DNA of 64,000 nucleotides from Hippasteria phrygiana (taxonomy: Eukaryota > Echinodermata > Asteroidea > Valvatida > Goniasteridae). The position numbers were made by a program, and so were the translations under genes. Under the pieces are notes generated by a model. It had not been told where the DNA came from. It worked only from the letters and a program-made list of their open reading frames with translations, and made no database searches. Positions within the stretch are counted from its first letter, which is position 1. Each line of letters opens with the position of its first letter. Of the stretch, positions 38,601 to 51,111 are shown piece by piece. The DNA lies in contig JAZGUH010000103.1 in NCBI GenBank assembly GCA_037893225.1, forward strand, positions 2,852,001-2,916,000, read 5' to 3'.

Positions 38601-41600
38601 AACGTTTGCCAAATTTTCAGATGAACGCCTCTCCTTTCCCTGTTCATAATTGAATGGTATATTGACCAAATCCAGTAATTTTTACACGTATGGGTAGCTT
38701 AGGTATAGCGCAACAATTGCAGACCATCGCCAGCTTCACAGCGTTAGAACTCTTCGAGAAAATACAACCCTCGCAACAAATTTCTTCCCGTGTACTGTGT
38801 GTGCGTTCTCCCGTTTACTGCATTGTGGCTGCTTAACGTTTGCCAAATTTTCAGATGAACGCCCCTCCTTTCCCTGTTCATAATTGAATGGTATATTGAC
38901 CAAATCCAGTCATTTTTACACTGATGGGTAGCTTAGATCTAGCGCAACAATTTCAGACCATCGCCAGCTTCACAGCGTTAGAACTCTTCGAGAAAATTCA
39001 AACCTCGCAACACATTTCTTCCTGTGAACCCTGTGTGCGTTCTCCCGTTTACTGCATTGTGGCTGCTTAACGTTTGCCAAATTTTCAGATGAACGCCCCT
39101 CCTTTCCCTGTTCATAATTGAATGGTATATTCACCAAATCCAGTTATTTTTACACTTATGGGTAGCTTAGATCTAGCGCAACAATTTGAGACCATCGCCA
39201 GCTTCACAGCGTTAGAACACTTCGCGAAAATTCAAACCTCGCAACTAATTTCTTTCTGTGAACTCTGTGTGCGTTCTCCCGTTTACTGCATTGTGGCTGC
39301 TTAATGTTTGCCAAATTTTCAGATGAACGCCCCTCCTTTCCCTGTTCATAACTGAATGGTATACTGACCAAATCCAGTAATTTTTACACGTATGGGTAGC
39401 TTAGATATAGCGCAACAATTTCAGACCATCGCCAGCTTCACAGCGTTAGAACTCTTCGAGAAAAATCAAACATCGCATCAAATTTCTTCCTGTGAACTCT
39501 GTGTGCGTTCTTTCGTTTACTGCATTGTGACTGCTTAACGTTTGCCACATTTTCAGATGAACGCCACTCCTTTCCCTGTTCATAATTGCATGGGATATTG
39601 ACCAAATCCAGTAATGTTCACACGTATGGGTAGCTTAGATCTAGCGCAACAATTTGAGACCATCGCCAGCTTCATAGCGTGAGAACTCTTCGAGAAAATT
39701 CAAACCTCGCAACAACTTTTTTTCCATGAACTCTGTGTGCGTTCTCCCTTTTACTGCATTGTGACTGCTTAACGTTTGCCAAATTTTCAGATGAACGCCC
39801 CTCCTTTCCCTGTTCATAATTGAATAGTATATTGACCAAATCCAGTCATTTTTACACTGATGGGTAGCTTAGATATAGCGCAACAATTGCAGACCATCGC
39901 CAGCTTCACAGCGTTAGAACTCTTCGAGAAAAATCAAACCTCGCATCAAATTTCTTCCTGTGAACTCTGTGTGCGTTCTTTCGTTTACTGCATTGTGACT
40001 GCTTAACGTTTGCCACATTTTCAGATGAACGCCCCTCCTTTCCCTGTTCATAATTGAATGAGATATTGACCAAATCCAGTAATTTTCACACGTATGGGTA
40101 GCTTAGATCTAGCGCAACAATTAGAGCCCATCGCCAGCTTCACAGCGTTAGAACTCTTCGAGAAAATTCAACCCTCGCAACAAATTTCTTCCCGTGTACT
40201 GTGTGTGCGTTCTCCCGTTTACTGCATTGTGGCTGCTTAACGTTTGCCAAATTTTCAGATGAACGCCCCTCCTTTCCCTGTTCATAATTGAATGGTATAT
40301 TGACCAAATCCAGTCATTTTTACACTGATGGGTAGCTTAGATCTAGCGCAACAATTTCAGACCATCGCCAGCTTCACAGCGTTAGAACTCTTCGAGAAAA
40401 TTCAAACCTCGCAACACATTTCTTCCTGTGAAACTTGTGTGCGTTCTCCCGTTTACTGCATTGTGGCTGCTTAACGTTTGCCAAATTTTCAGATGAACGC
40501 CCCTCCTTTCCCTGTTCATAATTGAATGGTATATTCACGAAATCCAGTTATTTTTACACTTATGGGTAGCTTAGATCTAGCGCAACAATTTGAGACCATC
40601 GCCAGCTTCACAGCGTTAGAACACTTCGAGAAAATTCAAACCTCGCAACTAATTTCTTTCTGTGAACTCTGTGTGCGTTCTCCCGTTTACTGCATTGTGG
40701 CTGCTTAATGTTTGCCAAATTTTCAGATGAACGCCCCTCCTTTCCCTGTTCATAACTGAATGGTATACTGACCAAATCCAGTAATTTTTACACGTATGGG
40801 TAGCTTAGATATAGCGCAACAATTTCAGACCATCGCCAGCTTCACAGCGTTAGAACTCTTCGAGAAAAATCAAACCTCGCATCAAATTTCTTCCTGTGAA
40901 CTCTGTGTGCGTTCTTTCGTTTACTGCATTGTGACTGCTTAACGTTTGCCACATTTTCAGATGAACGCCCCTCCTTTCCCTGTTCATAATTGCATGGGAT
41001 ATTGACCAAATCCAGTAATGTTCACATGTATGGGTAGCTTAGATATAGCGCAACAATTTCAGACCATCGCCAGCTTCACAGCGTTAGAACTATTCGAGAA
41101 AATTCAAACCTCGCAACAAATGTCTTTCTGTTAACTCTGTGTGCGTTCTCCCGTTTAATGCATTGTGGCTGCTTAACGTTTGCCAAATGTTCAGATGAAC
41201 GCCCCTCCTTTCCCTGTTCATAATTGAATGAGATATTGACCAAATCCAGTAATTTTCACACGTATGGGTAGCTTAGATCTAGCGCAACAATTAGAGCCCA
41301 TCGCCAGCTTCACAGCGTTAGAACTCTTCGAGAAAATTCAAACCTCGCAACTAATTTCTTTCTGTGAACTCTGTGTGCGTTCTCCCGTTTACTGCATTGT
41401 GGCTGCTTAACGTTTGCCAAATTTTCAGATGAACGCCCCTCCTTTCCCTGTTCATAATTGAATGGTATATTGACCAAATCCAGTAATATTTACATGTATG
41501 GGTAGCTTAGATCTAGCGCAACAATTTCAGACCATCGCCAGCTTCACAGCGTTAGAACTCTTCGAGAAAATTCAAACCTCGCAACAAATTTCTTTCTGTG

Positions 41601-44600
41601 AACTCTGTGTGCGTTCTCCCGTTTACTGCATTGTGGCTGCTTAACGTTTGCCAAATTTTCAGATGAACGCCCCTCCTTTCCCTGTTCATAATTGAATGGT
41701 ATATTGACCAAATCCAGTAATTTTTACACGTATGGGTAGCTTAGAGATAGCGCAACAATTGCAGACCATCGCCAGCTTCACAGCGTTAGAACTCTTCGAG
41801 AAAATTCAAACCTCGCATGAAATTTCTTCCTGTGAACTCTGTGTGCGTTCTTCCGTTTACTGCATTGTGACTGCTTAACGTTTGCCACATTTTCAGATGA
41901 ACGCCCCTCCTTTCCCTGTTCATAATTGAATGGGATATTGACCAAATCCAGTAATTTTCACACGTATGGGTAGCTTAGATCTAGCGCAACAATTTGAGAC
42001 CATCGCCAGCTTCATAGCGTGAGAACTCTTCGAGAAAATTCAAACCTCGCAACAACTTTTTTTCCATGAACTCTGTGTGCGTTCTCCCTTTTACTGCATT
42101 GTGACTGCTTAACGTTTGCCAAATTTTCAGATGAACGCCCCTCCTTTCCCTGTTCATAATTGAATAGTATATTGACCAAATCCAGTCATTTTTACACTGA
42201 TGGGTAGCTTAGATATAGCGCAACAATTGCAGACCATCGCCAGCTTCACAGCGTTAGAACTCTTCGAGAAAAATCAAACCTCGCATCAAATTTCTTCCTG
42301 TGAACTCTGTGTGCGTTCTTTCGTTTACTGCATTGTGACTGCTTAACGTTTGCCACATTTTCAGATGAACGCCCCTCCTATCCCTGTTCATAATTGAATG
42401 AGATATTGACCAAATCCAGTAATTTTCACACGTATGGGTAGCTTAGATCTAGCGCAACAATTAGAGCCCATCGCCAGCTTCACAGCGTTAGAACTCTTCG
42501 AGAAAATTCAAACCTCGCAACTAATTTCTTTCTGTGAACTCTGTGTGCGTTCTCCCGTTTACTGCATTGTGGCTGCTTAACGTTTGCCAAATTTTCAGAT
42601 GAACGCCCCTCCTTTCCCTGTTCATAATTGAATGGTATATTGACCAAATCCAGTAATATTTACACGTATGGGTAGCTTAGATATAGCGCAACAATTTCAG
42701 ACCATCGCCAGCTTCACAGCGTTAGAACTCTTCGAGAAAAATCAAACCTCGCATCAAATTTCTTCCCGTGAACTCTGTGTGCGTTCTTCCGTTTACTCCA
42801 TTGTGACTGCTTAACGTTTGCCAAATTTTCAGATGAACGCCCCTCCTTTCCCTGTTCATAATTGAATAGTATATTGACCAAATCCAGTCATTTTTACACG
42901 TATGGGTAGCTTAGATCTAGCGCAACAATTTCAGACCATCGCCAGCTTCACAGCGTTAGAACTCTTCGAGAAAATTCAAACCTCGCAACACATTTCTTCC
43001 TGTGAACCCTGTGTGCGTTCTTTCGTTTACTGTATTGTAACTGCTTAACGTTTGCCACATTTTCAGATGAACGCCCCTCCTTTCCCTGTTCATAATTGAA
43101 TGGGATATTGACCAAATCCAACAATTTTCACACGTATGGGTAGCTCAGATATAGCGCAACAATTTGAGACCATCGCCAGCTTCACAGCGTTAGAACTCTT
43201 CGAGAAAATTCAAACCTCGCAACAAATTTCTTTCTGTGAACTCTGTGTGCGTTCTCCCGTTTACTGCATTGTGGCTGCTTAACGTTTGCCAAATTTTCAG
43301 ATGAACGCCCCTCCTTTCCCTGTTCATAATTGAATGGGATATTGACCAAATCCAGTAATTTTCACACGTATGGGTAGCTTAGATCTAGCGCAACAATTTG
43401 AGACCATCGCCAGCTTCATAGCGTGAGAACTCTTCGAGAAAATTCAAACCTCGCAACAACTTTTTTTCCATGAACTCTGTGTGCGTTCTCCCTTTTACTG
43501 CATTGTGACTGCTTAACGTTTGCCAAATTTTCAGATGAACGCCCCTCCTTTCCCTGTTCATAATTGAATAGTATATTGACCAAATCCAGTCATTTTTACA
43601 CTGATGGGTAGCTTAGATATAGCGCAACAATTGCAGACCATCGCCAGCTTCACAGCGTTAGAACTCTTCGAGAAAAATCAAACCTCGCATCAAATTTCTT
43701 CCTGTGAACTCTGTGTGCGTTCTTTCGTTTACTGCATTGTGACTGCTTAACGTTTGCCACATTTTCAGATGAACGCCCCTCCTTTCCCTGTTCATAATTG
43801 AATGAGATATTGACCAAATCCAGTAATTTTCACACGTATGGGTAGCTTAGATCTAGCGCAACAATTTGAGACCATCGCCAGCTTCACAGCGTTAGAACTC
43901 TTCGAGAAAATTCAAACCTCGCAACAAATTTCTTTCTGTTAACTCTGTGTGCGTTCTCCCGTTTAATGCATTGTGGCTGCTTAACGTTTGCCAAATGTTC
44001 AGATGAACGCCCCTCCTTTACCTGTTCATAATTGAATGAGATATTGACCAAATCCAGTAATTTTCACACGTATGGGTAGCTTAGATCTAGCGCAACAATT
44101 AGAGACCATCGCCAGCTTCACAGCGTTAGAGCTCTTCGAGAAAATTCAAACCTCGCAACTAATTTCTTTCTGTGAACTCTGTGTGCGTTCTCCCGTTTAC
44201 TGCATTGTGGCTGCTTAACGTTTGCCAAATTTTCAGATGAACGCCCCTCCTTTCGCTGTTCATAATTGAATGGTATATTGACCAAATCCAGTAATTTTTA
44301 CACGTATGGGTAGCTTAGATATAGCGCAACAATTTCAGACCATCGCCAGCTTCACAGCGTTAGAACTCTTCGAGAAAAATCAAACCTCGCATCAAATTTC
44401 TTCCCGTGAACTCTGTGTGCGTTCTTCCGTTTAATGCATTGTGGCTGCTTAACGTTTGCCAAATGTTCAGATGAACGCCCCTCCTTTCCCTGTTAATAAT
44501 TGAATGAGATATTGACCAAATCCAGTAATTTTCACACGTATGGGTAGCTTAGATCTAGCGCAACAATTAGAGCCCATCGCCAGCTTCACAGCGTTAGAAC

Positions 44601-44869
44601 TCTTCGAGAAAATTCAAACCTCGCAACTAATTTCTTTCTGTGAACTCTGTGTGCGTTCTCCCGTTTACTGCATTGTGGCTGCTTAACGTTTGCCAAATTT
44701 TCAGATGAACGCCCCTCCTTTCCCTGTTCATAATTGAATGGTATATTGACCAAATCCAGTAATATTTACACGTATGGGTAGCTTAGATATAGCGCAACAA
44801 TTTCAGACCATCGCCAGCTTCACAGCGTTAGAACTCTTCGAGAAAAATCAAACCTCGCATCAAATTTCT

Positions 44870-47150
44870 TCCCGTGAACTCTGTGTGCGTTCTTCCGTTT
44901 ACTCCATTGTGACTGCTTAACGTTTGCCAAATTTTCAGATGAACGCCCCTCCTTTCCCTGTTCATAATTGAATAGTATATTGACCAAATCCAGTCATTTT
45001 TACACGTATGGGTAGCTTAGATCTAGCGCAACAATTTCAGACCATCGCCAGCTTCACAGCGTTAGAACTCTTCGAGAAAATTCAAACCTCGCAACACATT
45101 TCTTCCTGTGAACCCTGTGTGCGTTCTTTCGTTTACTGTATTGTAACTGCTTAACGTTTGCCACATTTTCAGATGAACGCCCCTCCTTTCCCTGTTCATA
45201 ATTGAATGGGATATTGACCAAATCCAACAATTTTCACACGTATGGGTAGCTCAGATATAGCGCAACAATTTGAGACCATCGCCAGCTTCACAGCGTTAGA
45301 ACTCTTCGAGAAAATTCAAACCTCGCAACAAATTTCTTTCTGTGAACTCTGTGTGCGTTCTCCCGTTTACTGCATTGTGGCTGCTTAACGTTTGCCAAAT
45401 TTTCAGATGAACGCCCCTCCTTTCCCTGTTCATAATTGAATGGTATATTGACCAAATCCAGTAATTTGTACACGTATGGGTAGCTTAGAGATAGCGCAAC
45501 AATTGCAGACCATCGCCAGCTTCACAGCGTTAGAACTCTTCGAGAAAATTCAAACCTCGCATCAAATTTCTTCCTGTGAACTCTGTGTGCGTTCTTCCGT
45601 TTACTGCATTGTGACTGCTTAACGTTTGCCACATTTTCAGATGAACGCCCCTCCTTTCCCTGTTCATAATTGAATGGGATATTGACCAAATCCAGTAATT
45701 TTCACACGTATGGGTAGCTTAGATCTAGCGCAACAATTTGAGACCATCGCCAGCTTCATAGCGTGAGAACTCTTCGAGAAAATTCAAACCTCGCAACAAC
45801 TTTTTTTCCATGAACTCTGTGTGCGTTCTCCCTTTTACTGCATTGTGACTGCTTAACGTTTGCCAAATTTTCAGATGAACGCCCCTCCTTTCCCTGTTCA
45901 TAATTGAATAGTATATTGACCAAATCCAGTCATTTTTACACTGATGGGTAGCTTAGATATAGCGCAACAATTGCAGACCATCGCCAGCTTCACAGCGTTA
46001 GAACTCTTCGAGAAAATTCAAACCTCGCAACTAATTTCTTTCTGTGAACTCTGTGTGCGTTCTCCCGTTTACTCCATTGTGACTGCTTAACGTTTGCCAA
46101 ATTTTCAGATGAACGCCCCTCCTTTCCCTGTTCATAATTGAATAGTATATTGACCAAATCCAGTCATTTTTACACGTATGGGTAGCTTAGATCTAGCGCA
46201 ACAATTTCAGACCATCGCCAGCTTCACAGCGTTAGAACTCTTCGAGAAAATTCAAACCTCGCAACACATTTCTTCCTGTGAACCCTGTGTGCGTTCTTTC
46301 GTTTACTGTATTGTAACTGCTTAACGTTTGCCACATTTTCAGATGAACGCCCCTCCTTTCCCTGTTCATAATTGAATGGGATATTGACCAAATCCAACAA
46401 TTTTCACACGTATGGGTAGCTCAGATATAGCGCAACAATTTGAGACCATCGCCAGCTTCACAGCGTTAGAACTCTTCGAGAAAATTCAAACCTCGCAACA
46501 AATTTCTTTCTGTGAACTCTGTGTGCGTTCTCCCGTTTACTGCATTGTGGCTGCTTAACGTTTGCCAAATTTTCAGATGAACGCCCCTCCTTTCCCTGTT
46601 CATAATTGAATGGTATATTGACCAAATCCAGTAATTTTTACACGTATGGGTAGCTTAGAGATAGCGCAACAATTGCAGACCATCGCCAGCTTCACAGCGT
46701 TAGAACTCTTCGAGAAAATTCAAACCTCGCATCAAATTTCTTCCTGTGAACTCTGTGTGCGTTCTTCCGTTTACTGCATTGTGACTGCTTAACGTTTGCC
46801 ACATTTTCAGATGAACGCCCCTCCTTTCCCTGTTCATAATTGAATGGGATATTGACCAAATCCAGTAATTTTCACACGTATGGGTAGCTTAGATCTAGCG
46901 CAACAATTTGAGACCATCGCCAGCTTCATAGCGTGAGAACTCTTCGAGAAAATTCAAACCTCGCAACAACTTTTTTTCCATGAACTCTGTGTGCGTTCTC
47001 CCTTTTACTGCATTGTGACTGCTTAACGTTTGCCAAATTTTCAGATGAACGCCCCTCCTTTCCCTGTTCATAATTGAATAGTATATTGACCAAATCCAGT
47101 CATTTTTACACTGATGGGTAGCTTAGATATAGCGCAACAATTGCAGACCA
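44870..47150 (+). repeat. 5-monomer tandem duplication (1170 bp)
   Basis: About 44.87-45.98 kb is repeated at about 46.04-47.15 kb. Shared features in order are 'tactccattgtg', 'gtgaaccctg', 'ccaacaatttt' with 'gtagctcag' (about 45249 and 46409), the G marker (45488 and 46658) and the S monomer. The copies part at about 45.99/47.16 kb, where a 'gaaaattc...ctaattt' monomer faces a 'gaaaaatc...catcaaat' monomer. Confidence 0.8.
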
Positions 47151-48925
47151 TCGCCAGCTTCACAGCGTTAGAACTCTTCGAGAAAAATCAAACCTCGCAT
47201 CAAATTTCTTCCTGTGAACTCTGTGTGCGTTCTTTCGTTTACTGCATTGTGACTGCTTAACGTTTGCCACATTTTCAGATGAACGCCCCTCCTTTCCCTG
47301 TTCATAATTGAATGAGATATTGACCAAATCCAGTAATTTTCACACGTATGGGTAGCTTAGATCTAGCGCAACAATTTGAGACCATCGCCAGCTTCACAGC
47401 GTTAGAACTCTTCTTGAAAATTCAAACCTCGCAACAAATTTCTTTCTGTTAACTCTGTGTGCGTTCTCCCGTTTAATGCATTGTGGCTGCTTAACGTTTG
47501 CCAAATGTTCAGATGAACGCCCCTCTTTTACCTGTTCATAATTGAATGAGATATTGACCAAATCCAGTAATTTTCACACGTATGGGTAGCTTAGATCTAG
47601 CGCAACAATTAGAGACCATCGCCAGCTTCACAGCGTTAGAGCTCTTCGAGAAAATTCAAACCTCGCAACTAATTTCTTTCTGTGAACTCTGTGTGCGTTC
47701 TCCCGTTTACTGCATTGTGGCTGCTTAACGTTTGCCAAATTTTCAGATGAACGCCCCTCCTTTCCCTGTTCATAATTGAATGGTATATTGACCAAATCCA
47801 GTAATTTTTACACGTATGGGTAGCTTAGAGATAGCGCAACAATTGCAGACCATCGCCAGCTTCACAGCGTTAGAACTCTTCGAGAAAATTCAAACCTCGC
47901 ATCAAATTTCTTCCTGTGAACTCTGTGTGCGTTCTTCCGTTTACTGCATTGTGACTGCTTAACGTTTGCCACATTTTCAGATGAACGCCCCTCCTTTCCC
48001 TGTTCATAATTGAATGGGATATTGACCAAATCCAGTAATTTTCACACGTATGGGTAGCTTAGATCTAGCGCAACAATTTGAGACCATCGCCAGCTTCATA
48101 GCGTGAGAACTCTTCGAGAAAATTCAAACCTCGCAACAACTTTTTTTCCATGAACTCTGTGTGCGTTCTCCCTTTTACTGCATTGTGACTGCTTAACGTT
48201 TGCCAAATTTTCAGATGAACGCCCCTCCTTTCCCTGTTCATAATTGAATAGTATATTGACCAAATCCAGTCATTTTTACACTGATGGGTAGCTTAGATAT
48301 AGCGCAACAATTGCAGACCATCGCCAGCTTCACAGCGTTAGAACTCTTCGAGAAAAATCAAACCTCGCATCAAATTTCTTCCTGTGAACTCTGTGTGCGT
48401 TCTTTCGTTTACTGCATTGTGACTGCTTAACGTTTGCCACATTTTCAGATGAACGCCCCTCCTTTCCCTGTTCATAATTGAATGAGATATTGACCAAATC
48501 CAGTAATTTTCACACGTATGGGTAGCTTAGATCTAGCGCAACAATTTGAGACCATCGCCAGCTTCACAGCGTTAGAACTCTTCTTGAAAATTCAAACCTC
48601 GCAACAAATTTCTTTCTGTTAACTCTGTGTGCGTTCTCCCGTTTAATGCATTGTGGCTGCTTAACGTTTGCCAAATGTTCAGATGAACGCCCCTCTTTTA
48701 CCTGTTCATAATTGAATGAGATATTGACCAAATCCAGTAATTTTCACACGTATGGGTAGCTTAGATCTAGCGCAACAATTAGAGACCATCGCCAGCTTCA
48801 CAGCGTTAGAGCTCTTCGAGAAAATTCAAACCTCGCAACTAATTTCTTTCTGTGAACTCTGTGTGCGTTCTCCCGTTTACTGCATTGTGGCTGCTTAACG
48901 TTTGCCAAATTTTCAGATGAACGCC
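46620..48925 (+). repeat. G-S-D-E-F five-monomer tandem duplication (1170 bp)
   Basis: G-S-D-E-F at about 46.62-47.75 kb is repeated at 47.79-48.92 kb. Both copies carry the double substitution 'cttcttgaaaattc' (47410 and 48580) and 'cctcttttacctg' (about 47522 and 48692). They part at 'tttccctgtt' (47761) against 'tttcgctgtt' (48931), where the second copy continues into H and P. Confidence 0.85.
47411..47423 (+). promoter_or_regulatory. Heat-shock-element-like motif with altered spacer
   Basis: This E monomer reads TTCttGAAaaTTC. Relative to the common TTCgaGAA form, two adjacent bases changed, and both lie in the unspecified spacer, so all nine specified bases are kept. The same variant occurs in the E monomers at about 48581, 50218, 61217 and 62853. 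Confidence 0.4.
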
Positions 48926-48964
48926 CCTCCTTTCGCTGTTCATAATTGAATGGTATATTGACCA

Positions 48965-48970
48965 AATAAA
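48965..48970 (+). other. AATAAA gained in H-type monomers
   Basis: The usual 'gaccaaatccagt' is 'gaccaaataaagtt' here, which creates the canonical polyadenylation hexamer on the + strand. Further copies are at 50602, 52240, 55282, 61600 and 63237. They spread with the higher-order unit. Whether any transcript uses them is unknown. Confidence 0.4.
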
Positions 48971-49391
48971 GTTATTTTTACACGTATGGGTAGCTTAGAT
49001 ATAGCGCAACAATTTCAGACCATCGCCAGCTTCACAGCGTTAGAACTCTTCGAGAAAAATCAAACCTCGCATCAAATTTCTTCCCGTGAACTCTGTGTGC
49101 GTTCTTCCGTTTACTCCATTGTGACTGCTTAACGTTTGCCAAATTTTCAGATGAACGCCCCTCCTTTCCCTGTTCATAATTGAATAGAATATTGACCAAA
49201 TCCAGTCATTTTTACACGTATGGGTAGCTTAGATCTAGCGCAACAATTTCAGACCATCGCCAGCTTCACAGCGTTAGAACTCTTCGAGAAAATTCAAACC
49301 TCGCAACACATTTCTTCCTGTGAACCCTGTGTGCGTTCTTTCGTTTACTGTATTGTAACTGCTTAACGTTTGCCACATTTTCAGATGAACG

Positions 49392-49394
49392 CCC
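49392..49394. other. One-base C deletion shared with 62027-62029
   Basis: 'aacgcccctcc' is 'aacgccctcc' at both places. It occurs nowhere else that I noticed and is a clean marker linking the two distant copies. Confidence 0.9.
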
Positions 49395-49473
49395 TCCTTT
49401 CCCTGTTCATAATTGAATGGTATATTGACCAAATCCAGTAATTTTTACACGTATGGGTAGCTTAGAGATAGCG

Positions 49474-51111
49474 CAACAATTGCAGACCATCGCCAGCTTC
49501 ACATCGTTAGAACTCTTCGAGAAAATTCAAACCTCGCATCAAATTTCTTCCTGTGAACTCTGTGTGCGTTCTTCCGTTTACTGCATTGTGACTGCTTAAC
49601 GTTTGCCACATTTTCAGATGAACGCCCCTCCTTTCCTTGTTCATAATTGAATGGGATATTGACCAAATCCAGTAATTTTCACACGTATGGGTAGCTTAGA
49701 TCTAGCGCAACAATTTGAGACCATCGCCAGCTTCATAGCGTGAGAACTCTTCGAGAAAATTCAAACCTCGCAACAACTTTTTTTCCATGAACTCTGTGTG
49801 CGTTCTCCCTTTTACTGCATTGTGAATGCTTAACGTTTGCCAAATTTTCAGATGAACGCCCCTCCTTTCCCTGTTCATAATTGAATAGTATATTGACCAA
49901 ATCCAGTCATTTTTACACTGATGGGTAGCTTAGATATAGCGCAACAATTGCAGACCATCGCCAGCTTCACAGCGTTAGAACTCTTCGAGAAAAATCAAAC
50001 CTCGCATCAAATTTCTTCCTGTGAACTCTGTGTGCGTTCTTTCGTTTACTGCATTGTGACTGCTTAACGTTTGCCACATTTTCAGATGAACGCCCCTCCT
50101 TTCCCTGTTCATAATTGAATGAGATATTGACCAAATCCAGTAATTTTCACACGTATGGGTAGCTTAGATCTAGCGCAACAATTTGAGACCATCGCCAGCT
50201 TCACAGCGTTAGAACTCTTCTTGAAAATTCAAACCTCGCAACAAATTTCTTTCTGTTAACTCTGTGTGCGTTCTCCCGTTTAATGCATTGTGGCTGCTTA
50301 ACGTTTGCCAAATGTTCAGATGAACGCCCCTCTTTTACCTGTTCATAATTGAATGAGATATTGACCAAATCCAGTAATTTTCACACGTATGGGTAGCTTA
50401 GATATAGCGCAACAATTAGAGACCATCGCCAGCTTCACAGCGTTAGAGCTCTTCGAGAAAATTCAAACCTCGCAACTAATTTCTTTCTGTGAACTCTGTG
50501 TGCGTTCTCCCGTTTACTGCATTGTGGCTGCTTAACGTTTGCCAAATTTTCAGATGAACGCCCCTCCTTTCGCTGTTCATAATTGAATGGTATATTGACC
50601 AAATAAAGTTATTTTTACACGTATGGGTAGCTTAGATATAGCGCAACAATTTCAGACCATCGCCAGCTTCACAGCGTTAGAACTCTTCGAGAAAAATCAA
50701 ACCTCGCATCAAATTTCTTCCCGTGAACTCTGTGTGCGTTCTTCCGTTTACTCCATTGTGACTGCTTAACGTTTGCCAAATTTTCAGATGAACGCCCCTC
50801 CTTTCCCTGTTCATAATTGAATAGTATATTGACCAAATCCAGTCATTTTTACACGTATGGGTAGCTTAGATCTAGCGCAACAATTTCAGACCATCGCCAG
50901 CTTCACAGCGTTAGAACTCTTCGAGAAAATTCAAACCTCGCAACACATTTCTTCCTGTGAACCCTGTGTGCGTTCTTTCGTTTACTGTATTGTAACTGCT
51001 TAACGTTTGCCACATTTTCAGATGAACGCCCCTCCTTTCCCTGTTCATAATTGAATGGTATATTGACCAAATCCAGTAATTTTTACACGTATGGGTAGCT
51101 TAGAGATAGCG
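49474..51111 (+). repeat. Canonical 7-mer unit G-S-D-E-F-H-P, copy 2
   Basis: This 1638-bp unit follows copy 1 directly. Its G monomer has 'cacatcgttag' instead of 'cacagcgttag', its S monomer has 'gtgaatgctt', and its F monomer has 'gatatag' instead of 'gatctag'. All three markers recur in the distant copy at 62109-63746. Confidence 0.85.

Larger units (their letters stand above)
29301..41500 (+). repeat. Array domain III
   Basis: This domain is characterised by a 6-monomer order repeated at 1404 bp or multiples. Markers are 'gaactattcg...aatgtctttctgttaac' (30.09, 31.49 and 34.30 kb), 'attagagccc', 'aaattgtcagatg', 'ccaacaatttt' with 'gtagctcag' (30.97, 32.38 and 35.19 kb) and 'caattgctgacc' (31229, 32633 and 35441). 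Between about 36.5 and 41 kb the array switches to domain II-type monomers ('tattcacc' at about 36790, 38428 and 39130; 'tattcacg' at 40534) before domain III/IV types return. Edges are approximate. Confidence 0.7.
47837..49473 (+). repeat. Canonical 7-mer unit G-S-D-E-F-H-P, copy 1
   Basis: The seven monomers run in canonical order. The unit is 1637 bp rather than 1638 because one C is missing from 'aacgcccctcc' at 49392-49394. Confidence 0.85.
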
